48,616 bases of DNA, taken from positions 1 through 48,616 of the forward strand of contig DXDM01000023.1 in NCBI GenBank assembly GCA_019115485.1, written 5' to 3'. The position numbers and the translations under genes were made by a program. Below are positions 1 through 6,746 of this stretch, in pieces; within the stretch, counting starts at the first letter, position 1; each line of letters opens with the position of its first letter. The notes beneath the pieces were generated by a model. It saw only the letters and a program-made list of their open reading frames with translations, was not told the DNA's origin and did not search any database. This DNA comes from Candidatus Barnesiella excrementavium. GTDB taxonomy: Bacteria; Bacteroidota; Bacteroidia; Bacteroidales; Barnesiellaceae.

Positions 1-1287
1 TTCAAGCCGGACAGCAAAATTCAACCAAACTGTTGTGCGAAATTTATCTTCGGAGGCAATCATGACCGTACACTTGAGATGGCATTTGGAGCCCAAACCG
101 TAAATCTGGATAAGGGTGCAGCCAACAGCCATGTCCAGCGATGTCCGGAAATCGAACAATGGGCAAAAGATGTCTATGACTGGTGCGCCAAACGGTACGG
201 ACAGAAAAACATCATCGGATTCCAGATTCACCTTGATGAGAGTAGCCCCCATATCCATGCCTTGATTGTCCCTGTCGGACAACGTTCCAAAAGCGGGCGC
301 GAATGCGTCATGTGGTCGGCTAAGTTCGGGAAGAGCTGCTACGAGTACGGTCGGATCCTTCGGGAGATGCATACCTCTCTCTACGAGGAGGTCGGCAGTA
401 AATACGGGCTGGAACGCGGCGACAGCATCGAGGGACGACATATCAGCCATTTGAGTAAACGCGACTACATCCGCAAATTGACTCACGAGGCAAGACAGGC
501 CGAGAAAGCGGTCAAAGGACTTCAGTCTATGATACGGAGGCTGGAAACGCAGATTTTGAACTATAAATCGCAACTCGATGAAATCGAAGAGAAACTGGCG
601 TCCGGAAGAATAACACTCGACAAATACGACGCCCGGAAAGCCGGTCTTCTGAAACTTATTGCCGAGTACCAAATGAAGCTGGACGACAAGGCCGTTAAGC
701 TTCAAGCGAAGGAAAAGGAACTGGAGAAGATGACAAAGAATATAGACCGTGTCGGTAGAGTGGCGCAACCTTTCCGTAATCACAAGATAGATTTTGAGCC
801 GCCACGGATCACTGGTAAACCTCCGATATTCGGGGTTGACAAATGGATTGAGGAGCAGAACAGATCTATCGCCAGCCGATTCGTGAAGATTGTCCGTCAG
901 ATTGAAGAACTGTATCGGAAAGATGCCGAACAGCAAATACAGGCGGTGCAGAGTAATACGTTGCTGGACTATCGGAAATTTAAATGGCTGCAACAGGAGT
1001 ATGCACGACTGACAGATCTCAACAATAATCAGACAGAACAGATGCAGATGTTTCTTGAACAGCTGGCTGAGCCTTCTGTGCGGGAACGAATCTTCACCAT
1101 CGCTGATGCTCTGATTGGCGGACAGCCTGTCGCTGTTTCATCCGGCGGAGGTGGAGGTAACTCCGACTCAGATCTTCGCTGGGACGGAAGAAGGCCGGAT
1201 GAGGAGGAAGAGGCGTATAGGAGGAGGTGTTTGCTACATGCCGCAGAAGTTGTTCATAAGTCTCAAAGAAAAATTATACGCAGATAA
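1..1287 (+). CDS. MobV/Pre-type relaxase (mobilization protein), 5' end cut off by window
   Basis: The reading frame is open from base 1, so the N-terminus lies outside the window; the ATG at 79 is probably internal. The segment HLDESSPHIH (bases 229-258) is the metal-binding His triad with adjacent acidic residues of Pre/Mob relaxases, which nick oriT and start conjugal transfer of mobilizable plasmids and transposons. After this catalytic part comes a long charged coiled-coil region (about bases 490-780), a second helical region, and a tail with a short glycine run, GGGGG, and acidic residues. Base composition is closer to the chromosome than that of the A+T-rich R-M genes downstream. It marks the neighbourhood as a mobilizable element. 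No partner mobilization gene or oriT is visible downstream. The family call is confident; which element it belongs to is unknown. Confidence 0.85.
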   Translation, partial: FKPDSKIQPNCCAKFIFGGNHDRTLEMAFGAQTVNLDKGAANSHVQRCPEIEQWAKDVYDWCAKRYGQKNIIGFQIHLDESSPHIHALIVPVGQRSKSGRECVMWSAKFGKSCYEYGRILREMHTSLYEEVGSKYGLERGDSIEGRHISHLSKRDYIRKLTHEARQAEKAVKGLQSMIRRLETQILNYKSQLDEIEEKLASGRITLDKYDARKAGLLKLIAEYQMKLDDKAVKLQAKEKELEKMTKNIDRVGRVAQPFRNHKIDFEPPRITGKPPIFGVDKWIEEQNRSIASRFVKIVRQIEELYRKDAEQQIQAVQSNTLLDYRKFKWLQQEYARLTDLNNNQTEQMQMFLEQLAEPSVRERIFTIADALIGGQPVAVSSGGGGGNSDSDLRWDGRRPDEEEEAYRRRCLLHAAEVVHKSQRKIIRR

Positions 1288-1364
1288 AAACTATATAGCC
1301 CATAAATCCTAATTCTGCACTAACACTTACATAAACGAGTCTACCTGTCAAAATACGAATAAGT

Positions 1365-1407
1365 AGTCATCTTGTCTTTAAGCTACATAAGCAAGTAAAA
1401 GATGACT
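1365..1407. repeat. 9-bp inverted repeat in the gap after the relaxase
   Basis: AGTCATCTT (1365-1373) is perfectly inverted as AAGATGACT (1399-1407) with 25 nt between. It sits in the 244-nt A+T-rich gap between the relaxase and the R-M controller gene. It could be a weak terminator, an operator or a recombination end; there is no T-run directly after it, so a terminator is not the favoured reading. Confidence 0.35.
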
Positions 1408-1480
1408 TAATAACAAGTAAATAGATTTTAGACTTTTTAAGCATATATCTTTGACTATAAATCTTCATGGAAGCTTATGC

Positions 1481-1531
1481 TATCTTTAGAGTGTAGAATG
1501 CAGCGTGTAGAGTTGCTAACTTTGCAAAATA
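1481..1531 (+). promoter_or_regulatory. Promoter and likely operator of the controller gene; leaderless start
   Basis: TAACTTTG at 1517-1524 matches the Bacteroidetes -7 box TAnnTTTG exactly and ends only 7 nt before the ATG at 1532, so the transcript should start at or next to the start codon. Upstream lie TATCTTTAGA (1481-1490), which recurs near the methylase start, and a direct repeat GTGTAGA (1491-1497 and 1505-1511, 14-bp period). No good TTG -33 box is seen at the usual distance, which would suit a promoter that needs activation by the controller protein. Leaderless controller transcripts are known from other R-M systems; the operator role is inferred. Confidence 0.5.
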
Positions 1532-1741
1532 ATGACAAGTGATATAAATCAAATATTTGGTTATCGAGTTGCAGAAATTCGTAAACTATTGGGCATCTCT
1601 CAAGAAGAATTAGCTTTTCGATGTGGTGTCCATAGAACATATATTGGTGCTATTGAGAGAGGGGAAAAATCGCCAACCCTTAATACAATAGAAAAACTTG
1701 CCAAAGGATTAGGAATACAAATTTATGATTTTTTTAAATAG
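1532..1741 (+). CDS. XRE-family controller (C) protein of the R-M system
   Basis: This 69-residue protein is little more than one helix-turn-helix domain of the Cro/C1 (HTH_3) type. The HTH core runs from about residue 22 (ISQEELAFRCGVHRTYIGAI) through ERGEKSPT. Length and layout are typical of C proteins of type II R-M systems, which bind as dimers upstream of their own gene to activate themselves and the endonuclease and often to hold back the methylase, so that methylation precedes cutting in a new host. The endonuclease ATG follows 6 nt after the stop codon, implying one transcript. The promoter box lies almost against the ATG, so the start at 1532 is favoured and the mRNA is probably leaderless. 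The assignment rests on size, domain and position; a generic phage-type repressor is the alternative. Confidence 0.85.
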   Translation: MTSDINQIFGYRVAEIRKLLGISQEELAFRCGVHRTYIGAIERGEKSPTLNTIEKLAKGLGIQIYDFFK

Positions 1742-1747
1742 GCTATA

Positions 1748-2347
1748 ATGGGAAGTGCAGATAATCGGTTAAGACGTAAATGGCAAGATTATGGTGGGCA
1801 TAAAGCTACTAATGCAGAATATTCAATTTATGAAGTATTTAACGAAGTATTCAAGGATACTGATTATGAACTTGTCCCAAAGCCAAAATGTTTTAATACA
1901 TTATATGTAGACGTTAAACTATCTCAAGATGAATTGGATGCTATTTATACTCCCGATGATCCTATCACCAAGCATGGAATTCAACCTGATTTTCTTATAA
2001 TAAACAAGGTGACAGGAAAGAAAATATTTGGAGAGATTAAACGTCAAGACGGATGGGTTGAAGGGAAAACTAGAGCTGCAGGAAGAGGTAATGCTCATGA
2101 AAGGCTTTGTAAATATTTTACTCCCGGTCTATTAAGAACATTTAGAGAGGCAAGTAATATTGGCGGTGAAAATTTTCCTTTTTGGATTATTTTTGAAGGA
2201 GATATAACACGAGATCCATGTCGTGTTAGAGAAATTACATATTGGTTTGATAAATATGTGGCAAATTATTTTTTCTGGAGAGATACGAAAGACCCAGATC
2301 CCCTTATTAAGCATTTTGTAAATTATATAGCACCTATGCTAGACTAA
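1748..2347 (+). CDS. MunI-like type II restriction endonuclease (predicted CAATTG)
   Basis: The 199-residue protein looks like MunI (about 202 residues) over its whole length. Visible parts are the PD-(D/E)XK active site with D81 (in QPDF), E96 and K98 (in GEIKRQDGW), and the strongly conserved stretch AGRGNAHER at 111-119. With a constant shift of two residues these match MunI catalytic D83/E98/K100 and DNA-recognition R115, as I remember them. MunI cuts C^AATTG as a dimer with Mg2+. The gene is very A+T-rich compared with the chromosome. It follows the controller gene by 6 nt and ends convergently 24 nt before the methylase stop, with a hairpin between. The family call is very likely; CAATTG specificity is an inference from the conserved recognition arginines. 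Confidence 0.9.
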   Translation: MGSADNRLRRKWQDYGGHKATNAEYSIYEVFNEVFKDTDYELVPKPKCFNTLYVDVKLSQDELDAIYTPDDPITKHGIQPDFLIINKVTGKKIFGEIKRQDGWVEGKTRAAGRGNAHERLCKYFTPGLLRTFREASNIGGENFPFWIIFEGDITRDPCRVREITYWFDKYVANYFFWRDTKDPDPLIKHFVNYIAPMLD

Positions 2348-2349
2348 TA

Positions 2350-2376
2350 AATAAGGAAGGCAACGCCTTCCTTATT
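2350..2376. terminator. Bidirectional terminator between convergent endonuclease and methylase
   Basis: AATAAGGAAGGC (2350-2361), loop AAC, GCCTTCCTTATT (2365-2376) form a perfect 12-bp stem followed by TTTC on the plus strand; the minus strand has an A/T-rich flank too. The methylase stop codon (2372-2374) lies inside the stem, so the terminator and coding end are fused. Confidence 0.85.
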
Positions 2377-3160
2377 TTTCTTCCTCATAAACTGGGCGTA
2401 CATCCAATCCCCATGCATCCCATCCATCATTTTTTTGCCTAGCAAAAAGCTCTATCTTCTTTTGAGTTGGGAACATCTTCATAATATTTTCTCTTACTTC
2501 GTTTGGTTTGACGCTATGTTCACCACGTGGAACCCTAACAAGTTGTTGGACATTTCTTGCTCCCCTTGGAGTTGGAATTCTCCCTCTCTTAAAGATTAAA
2601 CACACCTCACAATTAGAAAGAGTATATTGCCCAGGGTTATGGTTCATTTTATCCCAAACAAAACCGATTGTTTTATACTCAAACCCCCATGCTTCTCCTA
2701 GCTGAATAGCTTGTGCAAGATGAGGACTTGTTGACCACATAAATAAGAGACAGTCATTATCACAAATTTGAGAAATTGGAAACTTCATCAAATCTTTAGT
2801 CTTTACTGTAGGATATTTAAAATTAGCAGCACTAATGAATATCTCTCGCTCCCATCCTTTATTACCCTCTTTTGTTGATGATTTATCAAATTGCATTTTT
2901 CCACCGTAATCCCAAGGTGGATCTGCGTAAATAATTTGATATTTAGCATCTGGTAAATCTGGATACATTTCAGGAAGATTATTAATCTTTGTCCTGCGTT
3001 TCTGCTCAGGGGCGTAAAATGTATATCCTGATATTTTCCTATTACTTAAACATCTAGATATATCTTTAGAAGCAAGGTCTCTGCTATTTGGCATAGTTAG
3101 ACTTGCGTCATTCCCCATTTGGAAAAGCGTCTCTGTATCAGTTATGTTTTTTTTACGCAT
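2372..3160 (-). CDS. MT-A70-type N6-adenine DNA methyltransferase, M.MunI-like
   Basis: This 262-residue protein has the catalytic DPPW at residues 80-83 (IIYADPPWDY) and the C-terminal signature ELFARQKNDGWDAWG, both hallmarks of the MT-A70 family. That family holds eukaryotic mRNA m6A writers but also the prokaryotic methylase M.MunI. Paired with the convergent MunI-like endonuclease, it should methylate the adenine in CAATTG and protect the host. A middle segment with GPYTLSNCEV-like sequence and CLIFKRGRIP fits the substrate-facing part of the fold. It is transcribed from its own promoter on the minus strand with a short leader, which lets it be expressed apart from the endonuclease. The first 60 residues are less conserved and may contact DNA. 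Family and partnership are strongly supported; site specificity is inferred from the partner. Confidence 0.9.
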   Translation of the reverse strand: MRKKNITDTETLFQMGNDASLTMPNSRDLASKDISRCLSNRKISGYTFYAPEQKRRTKINNLPEMYPDLPDAKYQIIYADPPWDYGGKMQFDKSSTKEGNKGWEREIFISAANFKYPTVKTKDLMKFPISQICDNDCLLFMWSTSPHLAQAIQLGEAWGFEYKTIGFVWDKMNHNPGQYTLSNCEVCLIFKRGRIPTPRGARNVQQLVRVPRGEHSVKPNEVRENIMKMFPTQKKIELFARQKNDGWDAWGLDVRPVYEEEK

Positions 3161-3170
3161 ATTGTTTGTA

Positions 3171-3214
3171 TATCTTTAGAATGCAAAGATATATATAACC
3201 CCCAAAAGTCTCAA
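3171..3214 (-). promoter_or_regulatory. Methylase promoter with overlapping candidate operator
   Basis: On the minus strand TTG (3212-3214), a 20-nt spacer and TATCTTTG (3184-3191) form a textbook Bacteroidetes promoter, giving a leader of roughly 15-20 nt before the ATG at 3160. The -7 box overlaps an inverted repeat, ATCTTT-N7-AAAGAT (3172-3190). The plus-strand 10-mer TATCTTTAGA at 3171-3180, at the expected transcription start, is also found at 1481-1490 before the controller gene and at 3061-3070 inside the methylase gene. Binding of the controller here would repress the methylase; that is inference. Confidence 0.6.
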
Positions 3215-3349
3215 TAGTAAAATACAAAAATATTGGAGCTAAAAATACTGATTATAAAATATGGGTTAAATAATCAGTTATCATTTTATTCACATAATGA
3301 ATAATAAAACTACATTAATACGCTTACGTTTATCACATAGCCCCAACCC

Positions 3350-3450
3350 GTCTCAGACGGCGTAGTTTGTTTGTGCAAATTTCATTGATTGCTACATAAT
3401 GTATTGATAATCAATACAGATAAATTTCTTCAACGAGGAAGAATATTGAT
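3350..3450. repeat. Repeat R1, about 85% identical to R3 at 7707-7807
   Basis: R1 aligns with R3 over 101 bp without gaps; I count 15 mismatches by eye. The best block is 21 bp identical (3395-3415 and 7752-7772), containing CATAATGTATTGATAATCAA. In R1 this includes a palindrome, GTATTGAT-A-ATCAATAC (3401-3417). A shorter related fragment, about 24 bp, lies at 4818-4841. R1 and R3 bracket the ECF module plus the DpnII-like system, and each is followed 28-29 nt later by a strong hairpin. It may be a recombination site, a transposon-end remnant or a regulatory unit; its nature is unknown. Confidence 0.75.
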
Positions 3451-3479
3451 GCGTTTTTAAGCGCGGAATAACCATTAAA

Positions 3480-3510
3480 GCCCCTGTTAATCAATTGGAT
3501 TAGCAGGGGC
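3480..3510. terminator. Strong hairpin after repeat R1
   Basis: GCCCCTGTTAATC (3480-3492) pairs with GATTAGCAGGGGC (3498-3510), 13 bp with one G-U pair, loop AATTG, followed by TTATTTATTTT. It looks like a plus-strand intrinsic terminator, yet no plus-strand gene precedes it in the gap. The loop and closing base contain CAATTG (3492-3497), the predicted target of the neighbouring R-M system. Confidence 0.7.
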
Positions 3511-3605
3511 TTATTTATTTTAACTGACTCAGATGACATAAATAAAACCGATGATTTATAGTTTTTCAGATACTCTGTTGTCTAATATAGTAGAAATCTG
3601 AAATC

Positions 3606-4088
3606 ATGATGGAACAGAAGGAACAACAATTCACCCGATTGGTAGAAAAGCACAAGTCCGTTGTCTATACCGTCTGCTATATGTTTTCCGGAAGCAGAGA
3701 GGAGGCGGAAGACCTTTTTCAAGATGTGCTGGTCAGGCTCTGGAAAGGATATGACACATTCCGCGGAGAATCAGATGCCAGGACCTGGATCTACCGCGTA
3801 AGCCTCAACACCTGCATTAACGGACAGAAAAGAAAACGAAAGGGAATCCCTCATATCCCGTTAAGCATCGATGTTGACTTCTTTGAAGAAATAAGCGACA
3901 GGACACTGCAAGTAAGGCGTCTGTATGACAGGATAAACCGCCTTGGACTTGTTGACCGTGCACTGATTCTCTTATGGCTTGAAGGGTTGTCTTATGAAGA
4001 AATCGGGGCCGTCATAGGCATTTCTGTAAAGAATGTCTCCTTCCAGCTCTACAGGATTAAAGAGGAGCTCAAAAAAATGAACAACTAA
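3606..4088 (+). CDS. ECF-type RNA polymerase sigma factor
   Basis: The 160-residue protein has the two domains of group IV sigma factors. Region 2 lies at about residues 9-75, with the -10 recognition helix around EAEDLFQDVLVRLWKGYDTF followed by RTWIYRVSLNTCIN. Region 4 lies at about residues 110-157, with the helix-turn-helix LSYEEIGAVIGISVKNVS. Such factors redirect RNA polymerase to a small regulon. The start may be ATG 3606 or the ATG directly after it at 3609. The next gene begins 10 nt downstream and encodes a membrane protein, the usual place for a regulator of the sigma factor. No SusC/FecR pair is attached, so this is not the common TonB-signalling type. Sitting between two R-M systems is unusual. 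Its target genes are unknown. Confidence 0.88.
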   Translation: MMEQKEQQFTRLVEKHKSVVYTVCYMFSGSREEAEDLFQDVLVRLWKGYDTFRGESDARTWIYRVSLNTCINGQKRKRKGIPHIPLSIDVDFFEEISDRTLQVRRLYDRINRLGLVDRALILLWLEGLSYEEIGAVIGISVKNVSFQLYRIKEELKKMNN

Positions 4089-4098
4089 GTAAAAAGCT

Positions 4099-4692
4099 AT
4101 GCAGAATAACAATCTATCCAAGAGTGATGAACTCCGGCAAATGAAGTCGGATTATGAGTATCTCAAAGCAGATATGGACAAGCAGATGATAATCAACCGG
4201 CAACTTATGGAAATGGTTTTACGGAACCATGTCAGTGTGCTGGACTCAAACAGAAGAACTACCGTGGCGGGTGTAAGTGCAGCGATACTTATCACATTGG
4301 CAGCTTCCTATATCAAAGGACTTGACATGTATCTCGCCGGCATGCTTGCAATATTCTATGTACTTCTGCTAATGGGTTATCTATTCATATACCACAGACT
4401 CGGGAAAATAGAATACGGCGCAGATGACCTACTCTCGACGGTAACCAGATTAAGAAAATTCAAACGGAACTACATGATTGTCAATACAGTCTCATGGGTT
4501 TTGGTAATAGGTCTTATGTACTTCATATTTCCTGAAATCCACAACACATTCCGCAACCCGGAGCGAGGCATCGCTGCCATAACCTTCATGTGCGTAGCTA
4601 TCTTTGCCGGTATCTGTATCCAGTATTTTATTGACAGAAAAGTACTTAGAGCCTGCGATAACATCATTAACCAGTTGAAAGACAATCCATGA
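4099..4692 (+). CDS. Four-helix membrane protein, possible anti-sigma factor
   Basis: I do not recognise a named family. The 197-residue protein starts with a soluble, charged, coiled-coil-like N-terminus (residues 1-50) with no signal peptide. Four hydrophobic segments follow: about 53-71 (VAGVSAAILITLAASYI), 75-98, 122-145 and 153-178. The segments pair as two hairpins joined by a basic cytoplasmic loop (LRKFKRN). The gene follows the ECF sigma gene by 10 nt, so it is probably co-transcribed. A cytoplasmic helical part plus membrane anchor beside an ECF factor is the layout of anti-sigma factors, but no ASD/zinc motif is seen, so this role is inference only. It lies between two R-M systems, leaving a defence or stress role possible. 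Confidence 0.6.
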   Translation: MQNNNLSKSDELRQMKSDYEYLKADMDKQMIINRQLMEMVLRNHVSVLDSNRRTTVAGVSAAILITLAASYIKGLDMYLAGMLAIFYVLLLMGYLFIYHRLGKIEYGADDLLSTVTRLRKFKRNYMIVNTVSWVLVIGLMYFIFPEIHNTFRNPERGIAAITFMCVAIFAGICIQYFIDRKVLRACDNIINQLKDNP

Positions 4693-4756
4693 AGGGACAC
4701 ATCTTTCGATAGACAATAATCGAACAGGAGGGAACAAAATCGTTTTCTCCTACTCT

Positions 4757-4841
4757 CAAGAGATTAACACGAGCGCGACAAACAAATTTTCGTTGTCTGT
4801 CGCGCTGGTGGTTTATAGCCTCAGATGGTGTGGTCTGTTTG
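4757..4841. repeat. Hairpin repeat and R2 fragment before the DpnII-like system
   Basis: Bases 4757-4783 match 7826-7852 with one mismatch in 27 (CAAGAGATTAACACGAGCGC and onward). Here the arm CACGAGCGCGACA (4768-4780) pairs with TGTCGCGCTGGTG (4798-4810) with one mismatch. At 7836-7879 the same hairpin has a perfect 16-bp stem. Directly after it, 4818-4841 resembles the first 24 bp of R1 and R3 with about five differences. So hairpin and R-fragment are in the opposite order to the 7.7-7.9 kb junction. Here the hairpin may end the sigma/membrane transcript. Confidence 0.65.
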
Positions 4842-4938
4842 TCTAAAATACATTACGGAAAGGCAGAACCTTCTATGCGGGAACTGACTAGATATGGCAA
4901 AAAAACTATGTAAAGAGAATTCAGAAAATCCAAGTTTT

Positions 4939-4970
4939 ATTGGGGAAATGGACTGTTATAGTTACTTTTG
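4939..4970 (+). promoter_or_regulatory. Promoter of the DpnII-like operon; leaderless start
   Basis: ATTG (4939-4942), a 20-nt spacer (4943-4962) and TACTTTTG (4963-4970) match the Bacteroidetes consensus TTG-N20-TAnnTTTG. The -7 box ends 5 nt before the ATG at 4976, so the mRNA should be leaderless or nearly so. This rules out the in-frame TTG at 4940 as the start, because it lies within the promoter. Confidence 0.75.
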
Positions 4971-4975
4971 TATAT

Positions 4976-5887
4976 ATGAAAAGATTAAACAAATATTCAG
5001 CAAAACCATTTGTCAAGTGGGTCGGGGGAAAAACTCAACTTCTTGACGATATAAAGAATACCCTACCTCGTGATTTATCCCAACGAGGAGAAGTGATTTA
5101 TGTTGAACCTTTTGTTGGTGGAGGAGCTGTTATGTTTTGGATTCTACAAGAATATCCTAACATAACAAGAGCTGTAATTAATGATATAAATGAAGAGTTA
5201 ATTTGTACATATCGTGTCATAAAATCAGATGTTGAAAAATTAATTCTTGAATTAACCCGAATTCAAACTGAGTATCTTGCATTGGATAATGTTGCAAGAA
5301 AAGATTATTATTTATCTCAACGTGAGCGTTATAATAAAAAAAAACATTCAGATATTGAAACAGCGGCATTATTCATTTTCCTAAATCGTACTTGCTTTAA
5401 TGGGCTGTATCGTGTAAATTCTAAAGGACAGTTTAATGTGCCACATGGGAGATATACGAATCCTAAAATTTGTGATGAAGATACATTGAGAGCGGATTCT
5501 GCTATTCTACAACGTGTTGAGATTCTTTGTGGTGATTTTGCACAAACAGGTCAATATGCAGATGATAATGCCTTGTATTATTTTGATCCACCATATCGTC
5601 CTTTAACAGAGACTTCTGCATTTACTTCTTATGCAACAGATGGTTTTGATGATGCAGAACAGATGCGATTACGTGATTTTTGTGAGCAGATAGCAACACA
5701 CAAATCTTTATTTGTAGCAAGTAATTCAGATCCACGAAATATAGATAATAGAGATGATTTCTTTGATCATCTTTACAAGAGATTTTCCATCAAACGAGTT
5801 TCTGCTGCGAGAATGATAAATTCAAAAGGAGATGGGCGTGGAGCTATTTCTGAAATAATGATTTCTAATGTTACCAATGTTTATTGA
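4976..5887 (+). CDS. Dam/DpnM-like N6-adenine methyltransferase (GATC)
   Basis: This 303-residue alpha-class (D12) methylase has the AdoMet-binding N-terminus PFVKWVGGKTQLL (residues 11-23) and catalytic DPPY at about 204-207 (YYFDPPYRPLTETSAF), in the order and spacing of Dam, DpnM and MboIA. It should methylate adenine in double-stranded GATC and protect against the endonuclease encoded next. The ATG at 4976 is chosen because a full promoter covers the upstream in-frame TTG, and because MKRLNKYSAKPFVKW aligns with family N-termini. The stop at 5887 is one base before the ATG of the endonuclease, so the two are translationally coupled. Codon use is A+T-rich, unlike the chromosome beyond 8.2 kb. 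Confidence 0.93.
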   Translation: MKRLNKYSAKPFVKWVGGKTQLLDDIKNTLPRDLSQRGEVIYVEPFVGGGAVMFWILQEYPNITRAVINDINEELICTYRVIKSDVEKLILELTRIQTEYLALDNVARKDYYLSQRERYNKKKHSDIETAALFIFLNRTCFNGLYRVNSKGQFNVPHGRYTNPKICDEDTLRADSAILQRVEILCGDFAQTGQYADDNALYYFDPPYRPLTETSAFTSYATDGFDDAEQMRLRDFCEQIATHKSLFVASNSDPRNIDNRDDFFDHLYKRFSIKRVSAARMINSKGDGRGAISEIMISNVTNVY

Positions 5888-5888
5888 T

Positions 5889-6746
5889 ATGAGAAACTTT
5901 GATACTTGGCTTGCTGGTTTTAGACCTTCTATTGCCGATTATAAATATTACGTTGATTTCGATAAGGTTTTCAAGAACGTGGACACTATTAGAATTCCTC
6001 TTAATATCTTGAATTCGCTTATTGGATCCAAGAATATAGAGAATGACTTCAGAAATATTTTGATACAATATCCAGAAACTCTAAGATGCATTCCTATCCT
6101 TTTAGCCAAACGAGAACTTGATATTATGGCTATGGATGAAGAAGGACAGATCGATTTTCATTTTGATAAACCCAATTGCACAAATGAAGATTATGTAAAA
6201 TTCATGAGAAAGACCGGTCTTTTTGATTTAATGGAAAATCATATTGTCAATAATCTTGTTGATTACGTGACTGGTATAGAAACTGGTCTTGATTCCAACG
6301 GACGCAAGAATCGTGGTGGTCATCTTATGGAGAATCTTGTAGAGAATTTCCTTTGCAAAGCTGGACTTGTGAAAGGCGTTGATTATTTCAAGGAAATGTA
6401 TATCCATGAAATAGAGGCCAAGTGGGGCATTGACTTGTCTTCGATTTCCAATAACGGTAGCTCAGAAAAAAGATTTGATTTTGTCGTAAAAGGAGAAAAT
6501 ACCATTTATGGAATAGAAACGAACTTTTATACCAGTAGTGGTTCCAAGTTGAACGAAACAGCCCGTAGCTATAAAACCATCACCCTGGAAACCAAGGATT
6601 TGGGATATTTCAAATTTGTTTGGTTCACCGATGGTTGTGGCTGGCACAGTGCAAAGAATAATCTGAAAGAAACCTTTGATGTTTTAGAGCACTTGTACAA
6701 CATTGAGGATCTTGAAAGTGGAATAATATCAAGAGTACTTATTTAA
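5889..6746 (+). CDS. DpnII/MboI-family type II restriction endonuclease (GATC)
   Basis: The 285-residue protein resembles pneumococcal DpnII along its length. Shared landmarks are RNFDTW at the N-terminus, LNSLIGSKNIENDF, VDYVTGIETGLDSNGRKNR, the catalytic region RFDFVVKG with D197, YGIETNF with E210, and SGSKLNETARSYK, ending in LYNIEDLE. The active site reads D...ETN rather than the standard ExK, as in DpnII itself. The enzyme cuts unmethylated GATC. The start at 5889 matches the family N-terminus (M-RNFD-W); an in-frame start at 5868 would overlap the methylase by 20 nt and adds seven residues without known counterpart. The stop (6744-6746) directly abuts the next ATG. Gene order M-R-M is as in mboIA-B-C rather than the dpnM-dpnA-dpnB order of pneumococcus. 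Confidence 0.93.
   Translation: MRNFDTWLAGFRPSIADYKYYVDFDKVFKNVDTIRIPLNILNSLIGSKNIENDFRNILIQYPETLRCIPILLAKRELDIMAMDEEGQIDFHFDKPNCTNEDYVKFMRKTGLFDLMENHIVNNLVDYVTGIETGLDSNGRKNRGGHLMENLVENFLCKAGLVKGVDYFKEMYIHEIEAKWGIDLSSISNNGSSEKRFDFVVKGENTIYGIETNFYTSSGSKLNETARSYKTITLETKDLGYFKFVWFTDGCGWHSAKNNLKETFDVLEHLYNIEDLESGIISRVLI

Larger units (their letters stand above)
3215..3605. other. Non-coding stretch between MunI-like system and ECF sigma gene
   Basis: The methylase promoter ends at 3214. No credible gene is visible on to 3605. The stretch holds the 101-bp repeat R1 (3350-3450) and a strong hairpin (3480-3510), both listed separately. The bases just before the sigma gene lack a clear TAnnTTTG box, so how that gene is transcribed is not evident. 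Confidence 0.7.
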
